Positions 1 to 6,602 of a stretch of 13,325 nt of DNA are shown piece after piece. Made by a program: the position numbers and the translations under genes. The notes below the pieces were generated by a model, which saw nothing but the letters and a program-made list of their open reading frames with translations, made no database searches and was not told where the DNA came from. This stretch comes from Rhodospirillales bacterium (GTDB taxonomy: Bacteria > Pseudomonadota > Alphaproteobacteria > Rhodospirillales > Casp-alpha2). The stretch is taken from NCBI GenBank assembly GCA_018664265.1, contig JABJOR010000313.1, positions 1 through 13,325 on the forward strand, written 5' to 3'. How positions within the stretch are numbered: position 1 is the first letter of the stretch; every line of letters starts with the position of its first letter.

Positions 1-1132
1 GCGTCGTGACATTGACCGAGCCAACTTCAGCAACCCGCCCAACATCATTGCGCCCCAAATCGAGCAGCATCAGGTGTTCCGACAGCTCCTTGGGATCGCT
101 CAACAGGTCATCAGCCAATTCCTGATCTTCCTGCGGGGTCTTGCCACGGGGTCTTGTCCCAGCGATAGGCCTGATTGTGACTTTACCATCACGAACCCTG
201 ACGAGAATTTCAGGACTGGAGCCGACAACAGAAAACGCACCAAAATCCAAAAAGAACAGAAATGGTGACGGGTTCAGACGACGCAGAGACCGGTAGAGTG
301 CAAACGGGGACAACTCGAACGGAAACCTGAACCGCTGCGAAGGAACAACCTGAAAGATATCACCGGCAATGATGTACTCTTTGGCCTTTTCAACCATGGC
401 ATGATAGCCCGCACGTCCAGTATTGGATATGGGATCCGGAACATCAGGCACATACTCGCCCGGTGCGGCGGCGCTGAGGGCTTGTGAAACATTTTGTTCA
501 AGATCGCTAACAGCTTGCGCTATACGTCCTTTCACCTGCTCATAGGATTCCTCGGCGTTCAACGCGTCATCAGATTTCCACACAGGTGCAATAACCGTAA
601 TGGCATCCTGAATGTTATCAAATACAGCCATAATTGTCGGGCGCACAAACATGCCGTCCGGCACATCAAGGACATCCGGGTTTGCATTGGGGATGTCTTC
701 AACAAGCCTTACTGTGTTGTAGCCCATATAGCCAACCAGCCCGGCGGCCATTGGCGGCAAACCTTCCGGCAGGTCAATACGGCTTTCCGCCAGCAAGGAC
801 CGCAAAGAATTCAATGTGCCTGATTCCTGCGCTACAGGGCAGGGGACAAAACTGTCAGGGCTGGTCAGGGATTGGCGATTGATTTCAGCGGTGTCGCCAA
901 AGCAACGCCAGATCAAATCAGGCCTCAAGCCAATAAAAGAATACCGCCCTCGAATGGCTCCACCTTCAACGGATTCCAGAAGGAAACTGTTGGGTTGCCC
1001 CTGTGACAACTTCAACATGGCTGAGACAGGTGTTTCCAGATCAGCCACCAGTGTCGTCCAGACAACTTGCGGGGTCCCTGCTTCATATGAGGAACGGAAA
1101 GTCTCGAAATCCGGGGTCAGTACAATCGACAT
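1..1132 (-). CDS. trpE: Anthranilate synthase component I (TrpE), C-terminus cut off by the window edge
   Basis: TrpE converts chorismate to anthranilate, the first committed step of tryptophan synthesis, using ammonia delivered by the TrpG glutaminase subunit. Reading the minus strand from the ATG at 1132 gives 377 uninterrupted codons and no stop before base 1. Visible landmarks are LLES (residues 51-54), part of the tryptophan feedback site; GLVGYMGYN (131-139); AGDIFQVVPSQR (256-267); NPSP (287-290); the chorismate-site GTRPRG (325-330); and ELSEHLMLLDLGRND (349-363) with Glu352 and His353. The missing part is roughly the last quarter of a family of about 500 residues. The start lies 19 bases after the ppiD stop, with only a weak purine-rich stretch (GAGTGGA) upstream, so co-transcription with ppiD is likely. 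That gap has no room for a trp leader peptide. trpG and other trp genes may follow off the left edge; this is inference. Confidence 0.96.
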   Translation of the reverse strand, partial: MSIVLTPDFETFRSSYEAGTPQVVWTTLVADLETPVSAMLKLSQGQPNSFLLESVEGGAIRGRYSFIGLRPDLIWRCFGDTAEINRQSLTSPDSFVPCPVAQESGTLNSLRSLLAESRIDLPEGLPPMAAGLVGYMGYNTVRLVEDIPNANPDVLDVPDGMFVRPTIMAVFDNIQDAITVIAPVWKSDDALNAEESYEQVKGRIAQAVSDLEQNVSQALSAAAPGEYVPDVPDPISNTGRAGYHAMVEKAKEYIIAGDIFQVVPSQRFRFPFELSPFALYRSLRRLNPSPFLFFLDFGAFSVVGSSPEILVRVRDGKVTIRPIAGTRPRGKTPQEDQELADDLLSDPKELSEHLMLLDLGRNDVGRVAEVGSVNVTT

Positions 1133-1151
1133 TCAGCAAATCCACTCGTGT

Positions 1152-3044
1152 TTAAAATGCCTGGTTGAGAACATTTCTGTTAACGGTTACGGACATGCGT
1201 TGCTCAAGGGCGCGGGCAATCTGCTCAAATATATCGCTGCGCATTCCTTCAGCCAGCTCGACTTTAATCTGATTAACGGTTTCCATACTGTTCGCGGTAT
1301 CCGCTTTTGCAATAGAGCGCATGTGGGCAACAACATAACCATCTGCTCCACGAACCATACCAGCCTCGCCGGTTTTCTTTTCAAACATCAGTGCTGCCAA
1401 CTCTTTTGGCATATTGGCTGGAATACCAGCGCCATTACGCTTAAAGTTTGCTGCAACATTAATCGCTATACCTTCGCCAACAGTTGAAAACACTGTTGCA
1501 GCCAGAGTGGATGCGCCATTCATATTTTCAACAACCTGTTGGGTCGATTTTTTCGCCTGCTCCTGGCGCATGTCTTTTAAAATGGCCTCGGAAACAGCAT
1601 CGCGAACCGTATCAAGAGGACGCAGGGCAGGGGCATCAACACCATCAACACGCACGATATAATAAGCATTGCCTTTGCTCTCGATAAGTGGGGATTCTGT
1701 ACCTTCTTCTGTTGAAAATGCCTGAGCGATCAGGGCTTCATCAGGCAGATCTCTGGTCATCACACCAGTATGATCCAAACCACCTTTATCAACGCCTTCG
1801 ATGTGCTTCAGGGTTAATCCCAAAGCAAGAGAAGCTTCTTCCAGCGTTGCACCGGACCCCAGCTCGTCTTCCAGTGCATTGGCCTGTTCATATAGCGTAT
1901 CAACAGCCTTGCTCAGGGCAATGTCTTCAGCCAGATCGCCACGAACGTCACCCAATGAACTTACAGCTTTTTCTTTTACATCCAGAACCTTGAATACATG
2001 CCAGCCAAGCATGGATTGTGCGGGCTGAGATACAGAACCTGCGCTTGTTGAGAAAACAGCATCGGCAAGCGCTTCACCAAGCATGTCATCACGGGTTACC
2101 CAACCCAAATCCAGAGACTCAGCGCTGGCACCTGCAATTTCGCCCGCCGTCTCGGCAAAATCACGGCCTTTGGAGATCATATCAACAGCCTTAATTGCTG
2201 TAGCTTCATCACTGTAAATTGCCTGCAGTATCTGACGACTCCCCTGAGATATAAACTCTGCTTTGCGCATCTCATAAGCTTCAAGAATGTCTTCTTCAGT
2301 AACATCTGAAACCTGTGCAAAGTCGGATGCTGTAATGAAGATATAACTCAACGAGCGATATTCAGGGGCCATGAACTGGTTCTGATTATCATTATGGTAG
2401 GCTGCAATCGCCGCGTTATCTGGAGCAAGGACATCCGTAAATCGTGCATCTGGTATGACAGCAAACTCGACAGAACGGGTTTCACCACGATAGGCATGAA
2501 TAAGGTCCGCTATGTATTGCGAGCCAACGGCACCGCCATCAAAGCTGTTGATAAGGGCAGAGCGTTTCAGATCATCACGGACCAGACGAATAAAGGACTG
2601 TTCACTATATCCTGCATTGCCAATTGCCATACGAAAGGCATCTTTATCAAATTGGCCTGTCACTCCCTTGAAGGCCGAAATGGACTGAATTTGCGCTGTT
2701 ACCTGAGCATCATCAATAATGATACCCTGTTCATTGGCAGCAGACAAATAAAGCGCAGAACGCACCATGCGTGAGAGCACTTGATCAGGAAGCCCGATCT
2801 GTCGTGCCATATCTGCATCCAGTTGATCCCCCAACAAACCGCGCAATCGTTGCATTTCACGTTGCATCTCGTTGCTGAAAGCTTGCGGAGAAATATCCAC
2901 ATCCCCAACACTGGCAACACTGTTTCCACCAACACCACCACGGATGTAATCGCCAACCCCCCATGCGCCGAAGCTCATGACAAGAAAGACTAAAAGGACT
3001 TTAACAACAATTCCACCTGAACGTTTACGAATGGCTTCTAACAT
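1152..3044 (-). CDS. ppiD: PpiD/SurA-type membrane-anchored periplasmic peptidyl-prolyl isomerase (foldase)
   Basis: The 630-residue product has the PpiD layout: a short cytoplasmic N-terminus (MLEAIRKRSGG), one transmembrane anchor at about residues 12-31, then a long periplasmic region. A SurA-like N-terminal chaperone segment covers roughly 45-230. A parvulin-type (PpiC) rotamase-like domain follows at about 265-360, recognisable by LGWV at 313-316 and GWHVFKV at 347-353. A helical C-terminal region ends the protein. PpiD proteins hold and fold chains emerging from the SecYEG translocon. The parvulin domain is divergent, so isomerase activity is uncertain and a purely chaperone role is possible, as reported for E. 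coli PpiD. The ATG at 3044 gives the expected anchor. A GAG motif about 8 bases upstream is a weak ribosome site. The stop lies 19 bases from trpE, so the two probably form one transcript. Confidence 0.93.
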   Translation of the reverse strand: MLEAIRKRSGGIVVKVLLVFLVMSFGAWGVGDYIRGGVGGNSVASVGDVDISPQAFSNEMQREMQRLRGLLGDQLDADMARQIGLPDQVLSRMVRSALYLSAANEQGIIIDDAQVTAQIQSISAFKGVTGQFDKDAFRMAIGNAGYSEQSFIRLVRDDLKRSALINSFDGGAVGSQYIADLIHAYRGETRSVEFAVIPDARFTDVLAPDNAAIAAYHNDNQNQFMAPEYRSLSYIFITASDFAQVSDVTEEDILEAYEMRKAEFISQGSRQILQAIYSDEATAIKAVDMISKGRDFAETAGEIAGASAESLDLGWVTRDDMLGEALADAVFSTSAGSVSQPAQSMLGWHVFKVLDVKEKAVSSLGDVRGDLAEDIALSKAVDTLYEQANALEDELGSGATLEEASLALGLTLKHIEGVDKGGLDHTGVMTRDLPDEALIAQAFSTEEGTESPLIESKGNAYYIVRVDGVDAPALRPLDTVRDAVSEAILKDMRQEQAKKSTQQVVENMNGASTLAATVFSTVGEGIAINVAANFKRNGAGIPANMPKELAALMFEKKTGEAGMVRGADGYVVAHMRSIAKADTANSMETVNQIKVELAEGMRSDIFEQIARALEQRMSVTVNRNVLNQAF

Positions 3045-3101
3045 GGGTACTCAATCTCGTTTGACAGTTAATGCAATAATGTGAGGGCAGGGCAGCAATA
3101 A

Positions 3102-3115
3102 TAGCTATCTAGCTA
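3102..3115. repeat. Double TAGCTA palindrome in the divergent ppiD/cupin intergenic region
   Basis: TAGCTA-TC-TAGCTA: a self-complementary hexamer repeated with a 2-base spacer, so it is both a direct and an inverted repeat. It lies 58 bases upstream of the ppiD start and 172 bases upstream of the chosen cupin start, inside the 242-base gene-free stretch 3045-3286. The position would suit an operator for either gene, but no clear -35/-10 pair was found next to it. I saw nothing else convincing in 3045-3286. Confidence 0.4.
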
Positions 3116-3286
3116 CTCAAAAACTCGCGGCATCATAGGGTTCGAGAAGCCTTGCTGCAATCACGGAATGACACAGATGAATCTTTTCCGCAATCATATC
3201 TGGCTTCAGACAAAAAGCAGGCGTTGCAACTCATCAGTTTTAAGAATATGTGTTTTAAGGTTTTCAGCATTTATTGGATAGAAACG

Positions 3287-3661
3287 ATGAAGTCAGCAAT
3301 ACAGGAAAGCTCTGGAGCCGTCGATAAAACAGGCAAATTATCGCGCCCGGATGCTGGCTCCGTGATTGCTCGGTCAGCCACTTCAGATTGGGAGCCAGAT
3401 GGCTCAACCGGGTTTTCCTACAAATCATTGTTTGAGGACGAACAGACAGGGCTAAACACCATGCTTATGAAAGTGGATGCAGGCTGCGCCGCGCCCTCGC
3501 ACGGGCATGATAAGCTGGAGCAAATCCTTGTGCTTGAAGGTGACTTTTACGACGAATACCGCACCTATGGGCCTGGCGACTTTATTGTTCGCGCCCCTGG
3601 CGCACTCCATACAGGGGGCACCAAAAATGGCGCAATCGTGCTGCTTGTCTATTCAGAGTAA
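3287..3661 (+). CDS. Small ChrR-like cupin protein
   Basis: A 124-residue single-domain cupin. The metal-site pattern of the family is visible: SHGHDKLEQ gives His72, His74 and Glu78, and His108 follows in RAPGALHTGG. Between them, VLEGDFYDEYRTYGPGDF (82-99) matches the ChrR/anti-sigma cupin style of VLEG-F-DE-x-Y-x-x-G-D. No zinc-binding anti-sigma N-terminal domain and no ECF sigma gene are present here, so this is a stand-alone cupin of unknown substrate, perhaps a metal- or oxidant-responsive protein or a small dioxygenase. An in-frame ATG at 3152 would add 45 residues, but that stretch (rich in F, C, K and S) looks non-conserved, so I chose the ATG at 3287, preceded by a modest GGATAGAAA. 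The last 13 bases overlap the end of the convergent glycosyltransferase gene. Confidence 0.8.
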   Translation: MKSAIQESSGAVDKTGKLSRPDAGSVIARSATSDWEPDGSTGFSYKSLFEDEQTGLNTMLMKVDAGCAAPSHGHDKLEQILVLEGDFYDEYRTYGPGDFIVRAPGALHTGGTKNGAIVLLVYSE

Positions 3662-4842
3662 TCAGCAGCATCAATTACAGTGGCAATGCTCGCAGATACA
3701 CCTTCAGATGTCAGGCTTTGATACTTTATTGCAAAGGCTTTAACATTCTCATGCATGACTTCGTCATCCAGTATTGATTTAACGGTTTGCACAAAATGAT
3801 CCTCTTCAATTTTGCCGGGCAGCATTTTGCCTAAACCATATTTTTGCACATTGGCACATGTCATTATTTGTTCAATGTGATGGGGTTTGATTAAAACCGG
3901 GATTCCCTGAGCAAGTCCGCCGGCGAGAGTACCATTTCCACCATGATTAATCACCAGATCACATCTCCCTGCAAGTTTGGAAATATCTACCGGTTCTTTG
4001 GTAAAGTTAATTGTTGGGCCTACGACAGAGGAAAGCTGGCTTGCTGCTTGTGAGCCCGCAAAAACCAAAGTCGAAATCCCCATACGACGAAGGCCTGCAC
4101 AAACCAATGGTAAAAAAGGCCCCCCAGGAGCAAGGTAGACAAAAACTCGCGGGCCCTCAGCTATTGGCCAAACCGGGTCGAGGCAGCCAGAAGCCTGTGT
4201 TATAGAGCCATAATACTTTTCACCCTTACGATTTTGATAGGCATCCAGTTCTTCAACAGTACGGATAAACCTGGAACCCCCAATAAAAATATCGATAGCA
4301 CGATCAACATCATGTTTCCCATATCTTTTCAATGTAGCATTTATTGTCTTGTCCAACCGCATCTCAATGTTTTGTTGCAACAAAGCATCAGGTTCACGGC
4401 CACCTCTGAAAGGATGCAATGGATTGCAAAAAGGCGGTACAAGAAAACCGTTCCCCATGGTGTGTGAAGGAATTCCAGCTATATGAGCAGCCAGACGGGC
4501 ACAAGGAGCGTAATCAGCAACAAGCTGATCGGGTTGAACCTCCTCAAAAATGCGAAACCAGGCATCAATCTTGCTGTCGAGACGCACTGCATTCTCATAA
4601 TCGCGGATCAACAACAAATCAGCATAATCATAGGCAGCGGGCAGATTGGGTTTCTGCACCCCCATGACTGGGGCAGGAAATATTTGAGTATCTGGATTAA
4701 ATTTCAGGATTTCGGCTGTTTTTGGATTGCGCAGTGCATAACTGATCGTGTGGCCTTTAGCCTCTAACTGGGTCCCGATACAACCTAGAGGTAATGTGTG
4801 GCCCAGGCCACCACCCAGCTCCCATGCCATTAAGATATTCAT
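3649..4842 (-). CDS. GT1-family (UGT/EryCIII-like) glycosyltransferase
   Basis: A 397-residue GT-B-fold enzyme predicted to move a sugar from a nucleotide-activated donor to a small, probably hydrophobic acceptor in the cytoplasm. The N-terminal half opens with MNILMAWELGGGLGHTLPL; His15 in GLGH sits where GT1 enzymes place the catalytic base. The C-terminal donor-binding half has the family signature CDLVINHGGNGT (294-305), GGLAQGIPVLIKP (308-320) and HIEQ (322-325), where Glu replaces the more common Asp of the D-Q pair. There is no signal peptide or membrane segment. The donor and acceptor cannot be told from sequence; sterol, carotenoid, macrolide and lipid acceptors are all known in the wider family. 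It is a single-gene unit: a 166-base gap with a stem-loop separates it from the upstream cytochrome gene. Its 3' end overlaps the cupin gene tail to tail. The ribosome site is weak. Confidence 0.87.
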   Translation of the reverse strand: MNILMAWELGGGLGHTLPLGCIGTQLEAKGHTISYALRNPKTAEILKFNPDTQIFPAPVMGVQKPNLPAAYDYADLLLIRDYENAVRLDSKIDAWFRIFEEVQPDQLVADYAPCARLAAHIAGIPSHTMGNGFLVPPFCNPLHPFRGGREPDALLQQNIEMRLDKTINATLKRYGKHDVDRAIDIFIGGSRFIRTVEELDAYQNRKGEKYYGSITQASGCLDPVWPIAEGPRVFVYLAPGGPFLPLVCAGLRRMGISTLVFAGSQAASQLSSVVGPTINFTKEPVDISKLAGRCDLVINHGGNGTLAGGLAQGIPVLIKPHHIEQIMTCANVQKYGLGKMLPGKIEEDHFVQTVKSILDDEVMHENVKAFAIKYQSLTSEGVSASIATVIDAADYSE

Positions 4843-4955
4843 TCAGCAAACCACTTTCTTTGCACTGGGGCGCTGAAACATTCACTGCCACCAGTTCATA
4901 AGAGTAGGATAACTTGCATGGTCGCTGGAAGGCAATATTGTCTATTCAGGTTAGT

Positions 4956-4967
4956 TTGTGATCACAA
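4956..4967. promoter_or_regulatory. Perfect 12-base palindrome TTGTGATCACAA, candidate operator upstream of the glycosyltransferase
   Basis: TTGTGATCACAA is exactly self-complementary and begins 114 bases upstream of the glycosyltransferase start at 4842, right against the stem-loop at 4968-4991. The halves resemble CRP/FNR-type half sites (TGTGA/TCACA) but lack the usual central spacer, so the binding protein, if any, is unknown. It could equally be a chance palindrome. Confidence 0.35.
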
Positions 4968-4991
4968 CCCCTCGCCATTTTAGGCAAGGGG
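4968..4991 (-). terminator. Stem-loop after the cytochrome c gene, probable terminator
   Basis: On the plus strand the arms are CCCCTCGCC and GGCAAGGGG with a six-base loop (ATTTTA): a nine-pair stem with one mismatch. Read on the minus strand it begins 17 bases after the cytochrome c stop codon, where a terminator would be expected. The following bases (TTGTGATC) are a poor T-tract, so it is either a weak intrinsic terminator or a 3'-end stabilising hairpin. Confidence 0.5.
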
Positions 4992-5008
4992 CTGCAACAC
5001 AGACAGAA

Positions 5009-5734
5009 TTACTCAGGTAAAGTTTGAAGGTACGCCCCAACATCTGCTGTCACTTGGATAGGTAAGGCACGTAAAGCAGGCATTTCCTCGCCCGGAGTAC
5101 CATTTTGTATCTTATGCATAATTTCCCACGGGTTCTTGTTTGAAAGTTTACCAAGAGGTTCAGGCATATCTTTTGGAAGTTTTCCATCTACACCATGGCA
5201 ATTAGTGCACATCGTCACGTAGTATTGCTTGCCTTGGGCGACATCCCCGATAAATTTCTTACTGGCTCGGTCAATGGATTTATCCATATCAACCTGACCG
5301 CTGGTTACAAACACACCAAGCGCAGTCAAGTCTTTCTCTGCCATCAAATCAGCAAAACCGTGCGTATTATCTTTTAAGATTGCGACAACATCGGCTGGAT
5401 TTTCACCATCATATTTACGCACGCCAACAATACCAGTCTGGTAAGATCCTGATGCATAGGCTCCGTCTTTACCCATAGTGTCCCAACCGTGACAGGCTTT
5501 GCAGCGATGTGTGGCACTGCCTTTTTTCTTGGTATTTGAAGCTGGCCAAGCTACATGGGTACCTTTTGGTCTGGCAGAACCCGCAATTTTGAACCATTTA
5601 TCATACAGCTTGCCACCCCAGGCCACTGTGCCCTGATCAGCAGCAGAAACAGATGACACAGGTACTACAGACAAAAACAATCCGAATATCAGCCCGAGTG
5701 CTATTGGTGTAATCATTCCCTTAATATTTAACAT
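5009..5734 (-). CDS. Periplasmic dihaem cytochrome c
   Basis: A 241-residue exported electron carrier. A signal peptide covers about residues 1-31, with a hydrophobic core at 8-25 and likely cleavage after VSA. Two CxxCH haem-attachment motifs follow: CKACH at 78-82 and CTNCH at 176-180. Met218 in GEEMPALRALP is the likely sixth ligand of the second haem; the axial ligand of the first is less clear. WGGKLYDKW (39-47), HGWDTMGKDGAY (82-93) and NPWEIMHKIQNG (201-212) look like conserved positions of a dihaem family whose physiological partner I cannot name. It would be matured by the cytochrome c assembly machinery and act in the periplasm. The start is supported by a strong AGGGGA (5741-5746) six bases upstream. 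It is flanked by stem-loops on both sides, so it is probably a single-gene transcript. The upstream region 5735-5886 is very AT-rich and presumably holds the promoter, but I could not fix its hexamers. Confidence 0.9.
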   Translation of the reverse strand: MLNIKGMITPIALGLIFGLFLSVVPVSSVSAADQGTVAWGGKLYDKWFKIAGSARPKGTHVAWPASNTKKKGSATHRCKACHGWDTMGKDGAYASGSYQTGIVGVRKYDGENPADVVAILKDNTHGFADLMAEKDLTALGVFVTSGQVDMDKSIDRASKKFIGDVAQGKQYYVTMCTNCHGVDGKLPKDMPEPLGKLSNKNPWEIMHKIQNGTPGEEMPALRALPIQVTADVGAYLQTLPE

Positions 5735-5886
5735 AATTCATCCCCTGTTTTAACAACAACGCAATTATAAATATATAGTAGCCCTAAAGTTATACTCACT
5801 ATTTGGACTATTTTCAATGTTAATAATAAAAAGGAAAAATAGATCATGTCACTCTATATGATTAAATTGGACAGGTTTAATTAAAA

Positions 5887-5921
5887 CAAATACTGGCCGA
5901 ATAAAAAAACCCCAGTATTTG
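5887..5921 (-). terminator. Perfect 10-bp inverted repeat after the methyltransferase gene, probable terminator
   Basis: CAAATACTGG (5887-5896) and CCAGTATTTG (5912-5921) are exact reverse complements around a 15-base spacer that contains an A7 run. On the minus strand the structure begins 43 bases after the methyltransferase stop and is followed by TTTTAATTAAA, so it could end the kinase-methyltransferase transcript. The stem is AT-rich and the loop long, so strength is doubtful. On the plus strand it is followed by a T-rich stretch, though no plus-strand gene lies nearby. Confidence 0.45.
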
Positions 5922-5964
5922 GTACTTATTATTATTTTTCTTCTAATTAAATAATGAATGACAT

Positions 5965-6588
5965 TCAGGTTTTAGGCTGAACCCGAAGCAATTTGATAAT
6001 ATCCAGATGAATATAGTCCTTGCTGACAAGCTCCAGCCCGGCATCTTCAAGATACTGCTCAGTTTGACGATCAAAGGATGCACCATAGGCAAAATGAACC
6101 CAAGGTGCCCATAAACGCATAATAAAAGCCCTGAACGGGTCTTTCGACATGGAATATTCCAGAATATGTATTTGCCCATTTGGGCGGCAAACGCGTTTCA
6201 ATTCCTTCAAGGCAGGCAATTGGTTTTCATCATCGAGCACACAAAACATAAATGTGGAGGCAATATGATCAAATGTATGGTCGCCAAACTCTAAATCCAG
6301 CACATTCATTCCATACAGATCAACAAGAGTCCCAAGCCTGTCACGTCTATGCATGGCTCTCGACAACATTTGCGGACAGATATCAATGCCGGTAACCTTC
6401 ATATCTTCGGGGTAGTAGGGGATATTACGCCCGGTCCCGATACCTGCATCAAGCAATGCACCACCGGACAAGCCATCAAATATGAGCTTCCTTAATTTTC
6501 TGTAACGCAGATATTCAAAAGGCAGGTCGAGCAAATCATAAAGCTGAGCTATGCGGGCATAGGTTCGTTTTTTACTCGTTACTGACAT
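5965..6588 (-). CDS. Class I SAM-dependent methyltransferase (UbiE/PmtA-like)
   Basis: A 207-residue Rossmann-fold methyltransferase. The SAM-binding motif I is LLDAGIGTGRN (45-55), the acidic residue after strand 2 is Asp69 in VTGIDICPQML, and the motif II-III region is FDHIASTFMFCVLDDE (106-121) followed by LKELKRVCRPNGQIHILEY (127-145). The N-terminus (YARIAQLYDLLD) and the later APWVHFAYGASFDRQTEQY (161-179) give it a UbiE or phosphatidylethanolamine N-methyltransferase flavour, but the substrate cannot be assigned. No membrane segment is predicted, although lipid or quinone substrates are common among relatives. The start lies only 14 bases after the stop of the upstream histidine kinase, so the two genes very probably share a transcript. 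The ribosome site is weak (GCAG), consistent with coupled translation. The probable transcript end is the inverted repeat at 5887-5921. Confidence 0.88.
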   Translation of the reverse strand: MSVTSKKRTYARIAQLYDLLDLPFEYLRYRKLRKLIFDGLSGGALLDAGIGTGRNIPYYPEDMKVTGIDICPQMLSRAMHRRDRLGTLVDLYGMNVLDLEFGDHTFDHIASTFMFCVLDDENQLPALKELKRVCRPNGQIHILEYSMSKDPFRAFIMRLWAPWVHFAYGASFDRQTEQYLEDAGLELVSKDYIHLDIIKLLRVQPKT

Positions 6589-6602
6589 ACTGCAATGCTA
6601 AC

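Noticed and set aside
816..1487. Plus-strand open frame of about 223 codons across the trpE/ppiD junction
   Set aside because: It lies antisense to two well-supported genes, its product is rich in Cys, Ser, Arg and His with no recognisable domain, and it has no ribosome site.
3152..3286. N-terminal extension of the cupin from an upstream in-frame ATG
   Set aside because: The 45 extra residues look non-conserved, are not a signal peptide and precede a cupin that is complete from 3287; the later ATG is the better start.
5846..5884. Twelve-codon plus-strand frame in the gap upstream of the cytochrome gene
   Set aside because: It is too short, poorly placed relative to a purine stretch and without recognisable function; such frames are expected by chance.
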